From: Protostelium mycophagum | Lineage: Eukaryota > Evosea > Variosea > Protosteliida > Protosteliaceae | DNA: 24,308 nt | NCBI GenBank assembly: GCA_002081555.1 | Contig: MZNV01000386.1 | Coordinates: 1-24,308, forward strand | Direction: 5' to 3' | Shown: positions 1-8,991 of the stretch, piece by piece | How positions within the stretch are numbered: position 1 is the stretch's first letter | Layout of the letters: each line of letters begins with the position of its first letter | The notes under the pieces: generated by a model | The model's database searches: none | What the model saw: the letters and a program-made list of their open reading frames with translations, nothing else | Told to the model about the DNA's origin: nothing | Program-made: the position numbers and the translations under genes

Positions 1-10
1 CAAGCAGGTG

Positions 11-289
11 TGTAGATATTTCTATTCAGTCTGTATAAAGCATGTTCTGTGCACAAAGGCTTATAAGTCATCCTCTAAATATTTTTTTAAAGTCTGTACA
101 TGTAATAAAGATATGTGTGCTAAAAGTATGATTCAAGCAGACACAAAGAGAAACACTACACATAAGGCCCACCCACATGCCCTCATTAGCCTCTGCCTCT
201 GTGAGGCAAAGGCTACTATCTTTTAGTATGCAGTGATTTCTACCCAGTCTGTATAAAGCATGCTCTGAGCACACAAAAGCTTACAAATG
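11..289. repeat. Diverged direct repeat pair (about 11-67 and 228-289)
   Basis: Two copies of a roughly 57-62 bp segment lie about 220 bp apart. Both carry the core CAGTCTGTATAAAGCATG (about 27-44 and 245-262), followed by a related stretch ending in GGCTTATAAG or AGCTTACAA. They differ by scattered substitutions and small indels, so the duplication is not fresh. No reading frame spans them. They are part of a repetitive, non-coding upstream region of the antiporter gene. Whether this is a decayed transposable element or a duplicated regulatory module cannot be decided from the sequence. Confidence 0.7.
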
Positions 290-385
290 TTTTGCAGAGA
301 ATTTACAAACTGTTCACAGGAAGCAAGCATTCAGTGTGTGGTGAGTTGTAGATAAATGCACTATAATACCCTCTTTTTATATGAT
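137..385 (+). repeat. Dispersed repeat, copy 1 (inverted copy at 4822-4946)
   Basis: Two blocks, 137-191 and 323-385, match the reverse complement of 4895-4946 and 4822-4886 with about 85-90% identity by eye. Shared stretches include AAAGAGAAACACTACACATA and ATTCAGTGTGTGGTGAGTTG. In this copy the blocks are separated by about 130 bp that the other copy lacks, and the extra DNA contains the second unit of the local direct repeat. The copy ends near a T-rich stretch about 365 bp upstream of the antiporter start. No coding potential is visible. It could be a non-autonomous element or a shared promoter block. Confidence 0.75.
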
Positions 386-386
386 G

Positions 387-651
387 ACGCCAATCCTTCT
401 ACAACCATTTCTCTTTCAGACCCAAACCCTCATCCCAGATAATTTTTTTAAAATATTCCAAGCCTTGAGTGTAGTGTTTCTGTTGCTATCTGGGGATGCT
501 AAGAACATGCTTTCTGCACATGTCTCTCTTATCTGAACAATAGTATAAGCATACAAAGTGGATAAAATGATAATTAAAGATTGACGTCAAATTTATGTGT
601 TTATGTGAGGGTTTGGGTCTGAAAGAGAAATGGTTGTAGAAGGATTGGCGT
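387..651. repeat. Perfect 46-bp inverted repeat (arms 387-432 and 606-651)
   Basis: The left arm 387-432, starting ACGCCAATCC and ending ACCCTCA, is the exact reverse complement of 606-651 over 46 bases. The arms enclose a 173-bp AT-rich spacer. Homology stops abruptly at both sides of each arm, with no target-site duplication that I could recognise. The spacer contains the palindrome TTGACGTCAA at 581-590. It could fold as a long cruciform or hairpin, or be a MITE-like insertion or a duplicated-inverted block. It lies about 100 bp upstream of the antiporter start codon. Confidence 0.9.
582..589. promoter_or_regulatory. TGACGTCA palindrome (CRE/ATF-like) upstream of the antiporter
   Basis: A perfect TGACGTCA octamer lies 160 bp upstream of the antiporter start, in the spacer of the 46-bp inverted repeat. 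This octamer is the classic binding site of CREB/ATF-type bZIP factors in other eukaryotes. It occurs six times in this window. Function here is inferred only. Confidence 0.35.
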
Positions 652-748
652 AAAAGATGGAAATTCCCTGATTTCAGATCTTGCAAAGTTATTTCGGTTC
701 GGAAAAACCGCAAAAAAGAGTTCTACCAACTTCTGAAGACATCTGGGG

Positions 749-3715
749 ATGACGGGATCTTCGGTATTTGGTGGTGGTAAGCCCACCGATAACAACGTCA
801 CCATCTTCTTAGTGCAGCTGGTCATCGTGGTTGTTTTATCTAGAGTCTTGACATGGCTGTTTCGGTTTGTCAAACGTGAGACGATTAGATTACTTTGGTT
901 CTGCTGATAACCTGCAGAACCTTCTGTCATTGCCGAAGTTGTGGCTGGAATTCTATTGGGTCCTTCAGCGCTCGGTAGAATATCTCTTTTTATCTATCAT
1001 CACTATTAACTCACCCACAAAGGTCGCATTCCAGGTTATGTGACTTACATTTTTCCTCCTACCACTAAAGATCTCGCTTGTTATTATCCAGTACAAACCG
1101 GAGAGACCCACGCGGTAGCGAAAGAGGTGTCAAACTGTACACTAAACAACCCAGGGTGTCCTGGCTCCATACGGCCCTATCGACGTCATTACTGTCTTCG
1201 CAAATTTTGGACTTATCCTCTTTATGTTCATCATTGGTCTTGAGCTGGACACCTCCATCATGAAGAAGAATCTGAAAGAGGGTCTTGCCATCTCTATATC
1301 TGCCATGGCTTTACCCTTTGGCTTTGTGTGTTCTTTTAATGCTGCAAGTCTAAAAATAGTAGGGAGCTGCGATCTCGATCGTAATATGGAACACAGTTGG
1401 TGCTCCACCAAACCCAGAAGTATCCTTCTCAACTTTTCTGATTTTCATTTCTGTAGCCATGTCCATCACTGCGGTGTGTTATTATTATATGGATCAAGAA
1501 TGAAATACTCAATAAGCCTAGTTCCCCGTTTTGGCACGTATTTTATCTGAGGCAAGGCTGATGGATACAAGAATTGGAAATTTGGCGCTATCCGCGGCCG
1601 CTCTCAACGACATATTGTACGATATCCCTTGAGCTGAAGGGTTGACTGTTTTGACATTGTCATAGGGCGTGGATCCTCTTAGCTGTTGTGGTTGCTATTG
1701 CTAATGCACAATCCTCTCTGGCGGCACTGTACACATTCTTGACACTGATTGGTGTGGTGGTTATCATGCTTGCGGTGGTCAGACCCCTTTTGACGGCTCT
1801 GGCAAAATCTAGACATCTTATGTCAGAGGATGGTGAACTCAGCTTGAACGTCGTGGCTGCATTCCTCGTTGGTCAGATTTTATTATTCGATTGATATTAT
1901 ATTTCCAGATGCTAAAATAAGCAGGAATATTCTTCTGTGCCTGGCTGACCCAGATTATCGGAGTGGACGTCATCTTTGGTGGGTTCTTAGTTGGAGTTTG
2001 TACTCCGAGAGTGAATAGGCTACCTGAGAGATTCATGAAGAGTATAGAGGACATTGTTGTTGTATTATTATTGCCTTTATATTTTACCAACTCCGGGTTA
2101 AAGTAAGTATATTGAGAGGAACTGAAGTAAATGGTACAGGACCAATATCGGTGCTCTGAGCAATGGAAAAGCTTGGGGAATCGTAGTGCTAGTCATCATC
2201 ACAGCTTGCGCTGGGAAAATTATAGCAGGAACACTTTCATCCAGATTTGCTGCAAAAACGACATGGAGGCAGAGCTTCACCGTTGGATTCCTTATGAACA
2301 CAAAAGGTACAAAGAATTGATTATAATTTGGAGCTGATGTATTAGGTCTCGTAGAATTGATTGTTTTGAATGTCGGACTGCAAGCTGGTGTTTTAAATAC
2401 GGACGTATTTACTATTTTCGTTCTGATGGCTCTGGTGACAACCTTCATCACATCACCTGCGTGTTATTTCTTATATATCAGAAAGAGAAAGCAAATTGAG
2501 AGCAGAGAGGACAGTGAGTATTTATTCTACTAGTTGCATCTTAACATCATTAGATCATTACCGTGCTCTCATTGCTGTGAGGGAGCAATCTTTTGCGCAG
2601 TGGGCGGCACAATCACTGCCTCATATTTTAGCCCAAAATAATTTATATTTAAAGATCTTCCTATTGCGGGTTCGTATATGTGTTGAGGAAATAGTGATGA
2701 GATTGATATAGGAGATCAATGATAGGCCTTCTACTTATATGTACACTGAATTCTCTTCTATGATGGAGCAGATGCATCTCAACCGTAACCATGACGTATC
2801 CACCCGAAAAGCGCTGGCAAACAAAGCAACAAAAGAGAAACAGAGTGTGGTTGTTAAATTGTTATCTTCTGCAAGGATCAATCATGACCTTCTGGAGAAA
2901 TGCAAACATCAGCCCTACAATATGGTATTTCTGGAAGTAAAGGTACTGTGAATTATCAATCTCATCTAATATCTTCAAGATGAATACAGGAAGTTCTTTT
3001 GATGTCACCAAATCGATAGAGAATGCCATAGTGAAGGTTGGTGTATCCATCAGCTTATTCCAACACAATCACAGTCTCACACTCTGGCGGATTATTTTGT
3101 GGGTCATTACGAGAATGATTTGGGCATATTTGTGTACAAAACAGAACCGAATACCACAATAGAGAGGGTTCTATTTATTTATGAGGGACATAGTCATGAG
3201 AAAACAGCATACGATCATCTTATGGTGACGATCATCAATTCAACTCAAAATAATAAAGATTGACAGAACCTTGCTACGAGGCCCGATGTGAAGATAAAAA
3301 TATTGACAAGAGAGAATGCAGAGATAGGAATACCTGCAAGAGAAGGGGTGGAGATATTAAGACTGGAAGATCCTTCAAACATGTTTGTTAACCATCAGGA
3401 GGAAGTTGACCTCATCATTGCCTCTGGAATCAGGTGACTCTTTCCCTTTGCCATTAATTCACAAGTTGCAGAGGGAATTCGTTAACATTCAGCTCTGTAG
3501 CATTGAGAAGCACAAGATTGCCTCTCTTATTCATCTACGGAACTTCTGCCCCGGAATCCACCTCCCCCTTTAGACTTCGTTCATTGGGTGACCTTGAACT
3601 CGGAGAACAAATGGTACACCCTGAATATTCCCATCATCCTCATTCTTTTCAGCCACACCCAGAGCAGAATGATAAAGAAAGGAGGGATCAACATTCAAGA
3701 CAAACAGAGCTTTGA
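749..3715 (+). CDS. CHX/KHA1-type monovalent cation/H+ antiporter (CPA2 family), 771 aa, 16 exons
   Basis: Predicted membrane antiporter exchanging K+ or Na+ for H+, probably at an internal membrane as known for fungal KHA1 and plant CHX proteins. Exons: 749-875, 918-974, 1023-1090, 1155-1325, 1363-1473, 1522-1616, 1666-1871, 1922-2102, 2140-2306, 2346-2513, 2554-2669, 2712-2942, 2980-3036, 3075-3224, 3267-3433, 3472-3715. All phases agree and the stop is TGA. Residues 1-450 form the hydrophobic exchanger domain with family landmarks: AEVVAGILLGPSALGRIPG, NFGLILFMFIIGLELD, SAAALNDILAW and TNSGLKTNIG. Residues 450-771 are a hydrophilic cytosolic tail as in CHX proteins, including REINDRPST and AEIGIPA and a His/Gln-rich end. 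Introns are 36-65 nt; the least certain is 1091-1154. The start is the first ATG in frame. The end faces the CUB gene 73 bp away. Confidence 0.93.
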
Positions 3716-3788
3716 GCAACATCTTTCATAATGTATTTTTTACCACTTCTAGTTATTAAGTTAATTCATTGAAAATATCCATACAGCT

Positions 3789-4702
3789 TTATTTCTGGTT
3801 GTATATACACAAGAAGAGGATGAGAAGCAATGCGACGATACCAAGGATAGCTCCAATACCGAGAATAATCTTGGTTCTATTGGCCTGTTGTTTCGGTTCA
3901 CGCGCTCGAACGCAAGGGAATATTGAGAATATTCCAAAGATAAAGGGGAAAATTAAAAAAGAAAACTAAGAAAGTTAGAGAGTCTCTATATATTAAAATC
4001 ACCTGAGCAGCAAGCATATAAGTGGATGATTGTGTCAGTACCTCTGCATCAATTTAAGCATCAACACAGGAGCGAATTTACACACCTGAAGAGACATTCC
4101 AATGGAGGTTGAATGCTCTGTTCCCATCAGCAGTGGAGATATTTACTCCAGGAATGACACCCATAACGAGGATAGCGTTTCCATTAGGGACTATTATCGT
4201 CCGGTTGGCTAATTTCGTCTCCTACAGCCAATTTTAGTTCATTTGTGATGAGAGATCGCTGTGTCAAGAAAGCACGTGTCACTTGGACGTGTCACACATG
4301 ATTGAATACAGAATCAGGGTATTGAAGAGAATGAAAAAGATTTTACATTGAAGCCTCCAAGATAGCTGCCATATTTCCCAGCATAGATCATCAACTGCAG
4401 CTGCCCAATTACTCGAAAGTTGGTGAAATTCAGAGATAAAAATTTGTATTGCTGGCGAGTCTCAGCAAAGGTTGAAGTCAAGAACTACCTTAGTTGGTGA
4501 TATCTGTGGGGTGATGAACCAACAATTAATAGTATTGTCTGATGTATTTGTAGATATAGTGCCCGAAGGAGTTGTCCAGTCTTGACATCCATCTGAACAT
4601 TATGAGAGTTATCATAACAAATAAATACTCACAACTATCGATAGACTGAGTTTTTATTAAGGTAAAAAAAAGGCAAGGGAATACAAAGAGGGCAAGACGC
4701 AT
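3789..4702 (-). CDS. CUB-domain membrane protein with signal peptide (184 or 210 aa)
   Basis: The start at 4702 gives a clear signal peptide (MRLALFVFPCLFFTLI). A CUB-like ectodomain follows, with GCQDWTTPSGTIS and NCWFITP bearing the first cysteine pair, then FLSLNFTNF, MIYAGKYGSYLGGF and a closing AFNLHWNVS. Exons in coding order: 4702-4633, 4592-4489, 4451-4347, 4221-4086, 4043-4003 and a last exon ending at 3789. The last exon begins either at 3965 (37-nt intron, adding a second Phe-rich hydrophobic stretch) or at 3884 (118-nt intron, leaving one membrane span). Both keep the frame. The C-terminus has a strong membrane span (GIGAILGIVALLLILFLCIY) and then NQK-stop. It is probably a single-pass surface protein; the ligand is unknown. 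The stop codon is overlapped by AATAAA. Confidence 0.72.
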
Positions 4703-5477
4703 GCTTGTAAGCGATTCTTCTGATGAAAATGAGGCACGGTTGTGTGTTTTGGGGTGCGTAAATGAACGCATTTACAACCAGAAAACAAGACCAGACCTTG
4801 GAAAAATGAGCTAAATCAAACCCACCATAGAAAAAGGGGGTATTATAATTCATTTATCTGCAACTCACCACACATTGAATGCTTGCCACACAGTGGCTAA
4901 TAGGGTATGTGGATGGGCCTTATGTGTAGTGTTTCTCTTTGTCTGCTCATATATATCATTTTGTGACTGGACAGCAATGTACTCCTTTATATTTATATTA
5001 TTCCGTCAAAATTCACAATTTTCCTTCAAAATTCAAAAAACACGTTTTGGACGCAATAATTTGGCTTCTTAATAATGTGCCAAAAATTTGAATTGTTGCA
5101 TAAAAGCTGATCACCCTCCGGCAGGTGATACCAGAGATCATCCCTGTAGGCCATGACACCAACTCTTACTCAATGTTCTACCTGAGATTCAAGAAAAAGG
5201 GGTCTCTTGTCCTCTGTTGATACCCTTGTGGCCTTGCCTCGTTCCCACAAAAAAGAACAGAAATAAATATCAATTAAAGTTGCAATTTTATTTTTTATTT
5301 TTTTTGCTGTTTGCCGTCCCTCTATTGTGTAAATGCCACATTTCTTGCTCTTCTCAATAGTGATCTCGTCGGCGTTGATTTGTGTATGGTGCTGATCCCC
5401 AAATCAGCGTCATGTATCAAGGAGGGTGCATCTTGTCTTTTCATTGTTTAATGATGAAAGAGTGAGTTTAACGCACT
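4703..5477. other. Spacer between CUB and BPI-like genes
   Basis: This 775-bp spacer holds the inverted copy of the dispersed repeat (4822-4946), AT-rich stretches, and a T-rich run at 5288-5310. Short open frames exist on both strands around 5070-5220, the longest 43 codons. None has splice sites or homology that I recognise. It should carry the promoter of the CUB gene next to 4702 and the 3' end of the BPI-like gene next to 5478. Confidence 0.6.
4822..4946 (-). repeat. Dispersed repeat, copy 2 (inverted relative to copy 1)
   Basis: The reverse complement of 4822-4946 matches copy 1 in two contiguous blocks (4895-4946 to 137-191, and 4822-4886 to 323-385). Here the blocks are only 8 bp apart. 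The block ends about 120 bp upstream of the minus-strand CUB start codon, so it has the same orientation relative to its gene as copy 1 has relative to the antiporter. The shared end carries a T-rich core (CCCTTTTTCTAT against CTCTTTTTATAT). Confidence 0.75.
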
Positions 5478-7395
5478 TTATTTAGTTGCGTTGGCATCAT
5501 AAGAGACATCCATGGTAAGAGAGAGATATCCTTGTCCGTGGGTGATGTCAGCTGCAGCGATGGAGAATCCGGGGACACGAGGAAGGCTGATACCATTGGT
5601 CAATTTCTCGTTTATGCTTGGGAGGGCCTGGTAAAAATCAACAAAATTTTGGAGGGAAAAATGTTGCCGTACAGCTTGTAAGGCGAAGTTGAGGATAAAC
5701 TGGATATTCTTGTTATCGACATCCCCGACTTTGCTAGACTTAATTGTGGCAGTAAGACTAGCGTTGGATAACTGTCCGTACACCTGCCAGCCAGCCAGAG
5801 AGGCCTGAGCTCTCTTAGAGATTGAAAAGAGAGATAATATATACCAGTGCGACTGCCTTGACTTCGACATCCAGCACGATGGCCTCCACATATAATGGTG
5901 AGTCTGTGCTGTTCTGCACCATAATCTATTTTTAGTCACTTGTAAACCTCGACGAAATTCCGGAAACTCACGGCAACCGTTCCGTCGACGACCACGCTGG
6001 CTCCCACGTCTCGTAAGAAATTGATTTGAGGTGTCTCAGTGACGGTTGCCACAAGGTGCACATCAGCATCGGGATAGACTTTCTGTAATGCAGGGAGGTA
6101 AGCTGCCAATAACCTGGTGTTTAACTTGAAGAGAAAGTTGGAAGGAAGAATGGAGTTGGTGACGGTGTACTGCAACAGCCCTTTTTGGATAAGAATTTTC
6201 TCGTTGTAGACGGACATCTACCTGCCATCATGAAGGCTCTGGCGAGGGAAGTGGGTACATAATCAGACATGTACATCTGCACCATTCTGTTGGGTGAGAC
6301 GTCTTCGGGTAATTGCACAGAGTGGCAAGTTGTAGAGGGGCAAGGGGTAGGGTTACGTTTGTCATAAGCATCTCCAGCTTCATAAAGTCTGAAGACGGAG
6401 TCGGTGAAATAGGGTTGTCTAATGAGACCAATGTCGAAGATGACGGGGTCGACCACTTGTTGTCTGATGGGCACCTAAAGAAAATCAAATCACAACTGTT
6501 CCATTTTTGAATATCGAAGTAAAGAGGCCAGCAGAAACAAAGTTATAAAGAACGTACGGCCATCAATGCCTTGTCAATGCTTTCAGTGATGCTGGTGGGG
6601 AAAGCCTTCTCTAATCCAGAAGAGATTGCGCTCTTGATGGTTCCGTTGAACAAAGTGAGGAGAAATTTGTAAAACCATCTAAATGAATCAATTACTGAAG
6701 GAAGTGAGAGACCCACCCTCCCTTTGTGTCAATAATCTTGACGTCGAATTTGTCCACCTTTACTTGCGCTGGGATCGAAGAGATCTGAAGATGGTCATCA
6801 ACCGCCTGGAATTGAAGGACCAGATCGACGTCCATCGTGAATGAGAAATTGGCCTTTCCAGTTCCATGGACATGTGGCCATATTTGCTCACGCCAGTGCC
6901 AGTTCAAGCTGCCGGTGGCTGTACCTTGTTTGCTGCGTAATGTCACTTTAATAATGAGTGGTGCTTTCTTACATCACAACATGGAGTCCGACATCTTTTT
7001 GGATCTGAACGGAAGTCTGTCCAAACGCAACACTATCAAGGTGGATGTTAGAAATCTGAATGCTTGAGTACATCCGAATAGAATACGATCCAAACCTCGT
7101 AGTCGACCTTGATGAGGGAATTCTTCGTTGTTCCATTGACATCCTTAATGGTGAGCGTGCTGATTTTCTGCATTTTTTGTCAGACAAAATGAAGCATTTC
7201 AGAGTTCACCTTTTGGAGTATGGCAATACCTATGTCTTTCACATAATCGAGTCCCTTTTGACTGAACGCAGTGGTGAATCCGGGCGTCTGTGGGGCATAG
7301 GCAAAGGATCTGAGAGGTGCATGACTGAAACATTCTTTCTCAGCATAGATACATCCGAAAAAGAAAACCAGAGCGAAGAGGATGGCGACCTTCAT
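5478..7395 (-). CDS. Secreted BPI/LBP-like lipid-binding protein (TULIP family), 518 aa, 9 exons
   Basis: Predicted extracellular or vacuolar lipid-binding protein of the BPI/LBP/CETP family, whose members bind lipopolysaccharide or other lipids in a boomerang-shaped double barrel. It starts at 7395 with a signal peptide (MKVAILFALVFFFGCIYA). Exons in coding order: 7395-7210, 7167-7096, 7055-6973, 6932-6717, 6678-6558, 6474-6222, 6180-5972, 5925-5845, 5813-5478. All phases agree and the total is 519 codons including TAA. Family-like features are TLTIKDVNGTTKNSL near the N-terminus, LNWHWREQIWPH with strand-rich sequence after it, the amphipathic segment GLEKAFPTSITESIDKAL, and in the C-terminal half MYMSDYVPTSLARAFMMAG and LYVEAIVLDVEV. 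Both TULIP halves appear present. Intron 5814-5844 is only 31 nt. The stop codon overlaps AATAAA. Confidence 0.88.
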
Positions 7396-7566
7396 GATGG
7401 ATGAAGTTCTGAGCGATTCTTCGGGAATGCTTCCCGCGAGAATATTCTGACACTTCCGGTTTAAAAAATCCACGAAAAGCGTAACTGTCCGAAAGACAGG
7501 TCCTGGCCTGCACAGACACAAGACCCCACACGTACAGCAATCCACTAAAAGATCTTCATTATATTG

Positions 7567-7574
7567 TGACGTCA
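7567..7574. promoter_or_regulatory. TGACGTCA palindrome upstream of the BPI-like gene
   Basis: A perfect TGACGTCA octamer lies 171 bp upstream of the BPI-like start codon and 15 bp past the stop codon of the neighbouring gene, in a 193-bp spacer. It is a candidate bZIP (CREB/ATF-type) site. No direct evidence of function is available. Confidence 0.35.
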
Positions 7575-7588
7575 ACTTCGGTCCAATC

Positions 7589-8757
7589 TCATTGCATTCT
7601 TAGTTGTTTGATCCTCTCATCAAGCTCAGATTGATACTCATCAAGGGCCTTCTTTAACTGCAAAAAGATGAGAAGAATCATCGCTGACATGCGTTACCTG
7701 ACGCTCTCTCTCACGGATGTACGACATTGTGTCTATAACTCTTTTATCTGTTGATTGTGTATCTAACTTTGCCTCCTCTTTTGACAACATCTATAAGTTT
7801 GAATAAATATAATCGGTCTATTTTACAACAAGATTTATTCTCCACAAACAACTCACCAAAAGTTCGTTCTGCAGATCCCGCCATTTTGACTTCTCTTGCC
7901 CCTCGTACAATCCCAACACCTGCTCATCTACAACACCAGACAAAATCGAACATAATAAAAGGGGTTCCACTCGATAAGGATTGAGGACACCTCCCCCCTG
8001 TACATCATAAATTGAGTTCAAATTTCGATGAAATCTACTTCATAAAATCCGAGGGATTTGATGAGATGAATGAGGCCAAGAGCGATCTTGCAGCTGATGC
8101 CAAGATCGAGGTTTGAGATCGTGTAGTCTTCCCGCCATTGTGTGTTTAGACATGAAGTACAAGAGGAGTCTTCTGTATTTGGTTAGGTAGGTGAATATGT
8201 CAGGTATACCTGTATCTGTTGTGTTCCAAAATGGTGAATATTGATCTGCATTGAAGATCTGTCTTTGTACTTCTATGGACACTTTCTGTGCCACATTTCA
8301 GCCCCAACATTTGAGAAAGAACTTACACTGATTGGTCTTAGATCTTTACCAGAGAGACCAGAGAATGTCAACGGCTCACGTTCTAATTGTATGGCTCTCA
8401 TTGGCCCGAAACCTTTATGAGCTCTAATTTGATCTGCTTCGTGAATAATCTGAAGCATTAGACTCAAACTCTCCACTGTCAACTTACGCTTTGGATTTCA
8501 GAAGCTAGGTGCTTGTGTGAAGTGCCCAAATTCTCAACAAGAGACCAATCATTGAAGAGAACTTGTTTAACATCTTCCTCTTGACCAATGAATCCTTCAA
8601 AAGATCGGTATCTCCATGATGGATCTGTTGAATTGTCTTGTATTGGTCGGGCTCGTCGATTGATCTCTTCAATTGAAACCCCATTGATGTTGTCAAGATT
8701 CGAGATCTCCTCTTTCGAACGAATCGCTAATGTGCGCCCCTCCATGGGTTGTTGCAT
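7589..8757 (-). CDS. Unrecognised 301-aa protein with C-terminal coiled coil, 7 exons
   Basis: I do not recognise the family. Exons in coding order: 8757-8488, 8449-8327, 8285-8210, 8172-8039, 7997-7857, 7790-7698, 7657-7589. Phases agree and the sum is 302 codons including TGA. The protein is mostly soluble. It has an N-terminal acidic/polar stretch, a patterned middle (RYRSFEGFIGQEEDV, GFGPMRAIQLEREPLTF, FNADQYSPFW), a helical region rich in Leu and Ile (CKIALGLIHLIKSLGF), then EGGGVLNPYRVEPLLL. The last 75 residues are a charged helix likely to form a coiled coil (SYIRERERQLKKALDEY). No signal peptide or membrane span is seen. The aromatic and glycine pattern suggests a conserved fold rather than disordered filler. 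It is divergent from the PICH-like gene across a 234-bp spacer. ATG5 is an alternative start. Confidence 0.8.
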
Positions 8758-8991
8758 GATCGAAAAGTCAAAAATGAGACTGCGGCGTCAAGACAACACA
8801 CGAGCGACACAATCCGAAGTCGTCATCAATGGCCAATGGAGGATCGTCCACGAGAGTTACACTTTATCGTGATCGATGAAGAGGCAACACAGAAGGATCC
8901 TCTCAAATTTGGGCTTTTTTGTTTTTCCCGCCAAAACTGATATTCTGAAATTCAATCCGCAGATCCAAACTTCATCGCAACAACATACATC
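8758..8991. promoter_or_regulatory. Divergent promoter region
   Basis: A 234-bp spacer separates the head-to-head starts of the 301-aa protein gene (8757, minus) and the PICH-like gene (8992, plus). It should contain both promoters. I see no clear TATA box and no TGACGTCA. Small ORFs in it are shadows. Confidence 0.5.

Noticed and set aside
601-930. A 109-codon minus-strand open frame upstream of and over the antiporter start
   Set aside because: It overlaps the first antiporter exon in antisense and crosses the inverted repeat arm. The composition is not protein-like.
4875-5072. A 65-codon plus-strand frame with hydrophobic N-terminus
   Set aside because: It reads through the repeat copy and AT-rich DNA; hydrophobicity comes from T-rich sequence. 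No homology was recognised.
5073-5220. Short open frames of up to 43 codons on both strands in the CUB/BPI spacer
   Set aside because: They are too short, lack splice partners and have no recognisable motif. A gene remnant cannot be excluded but is not supported.
7818-8021. A separate small coiled-coil gene starting near 8021
   Set aside because: There is no ATG in frame, and the intron 7998-8038 joins this frame in phase to the upstream exons, so it is the C-terminal half of the 301-aa protein.
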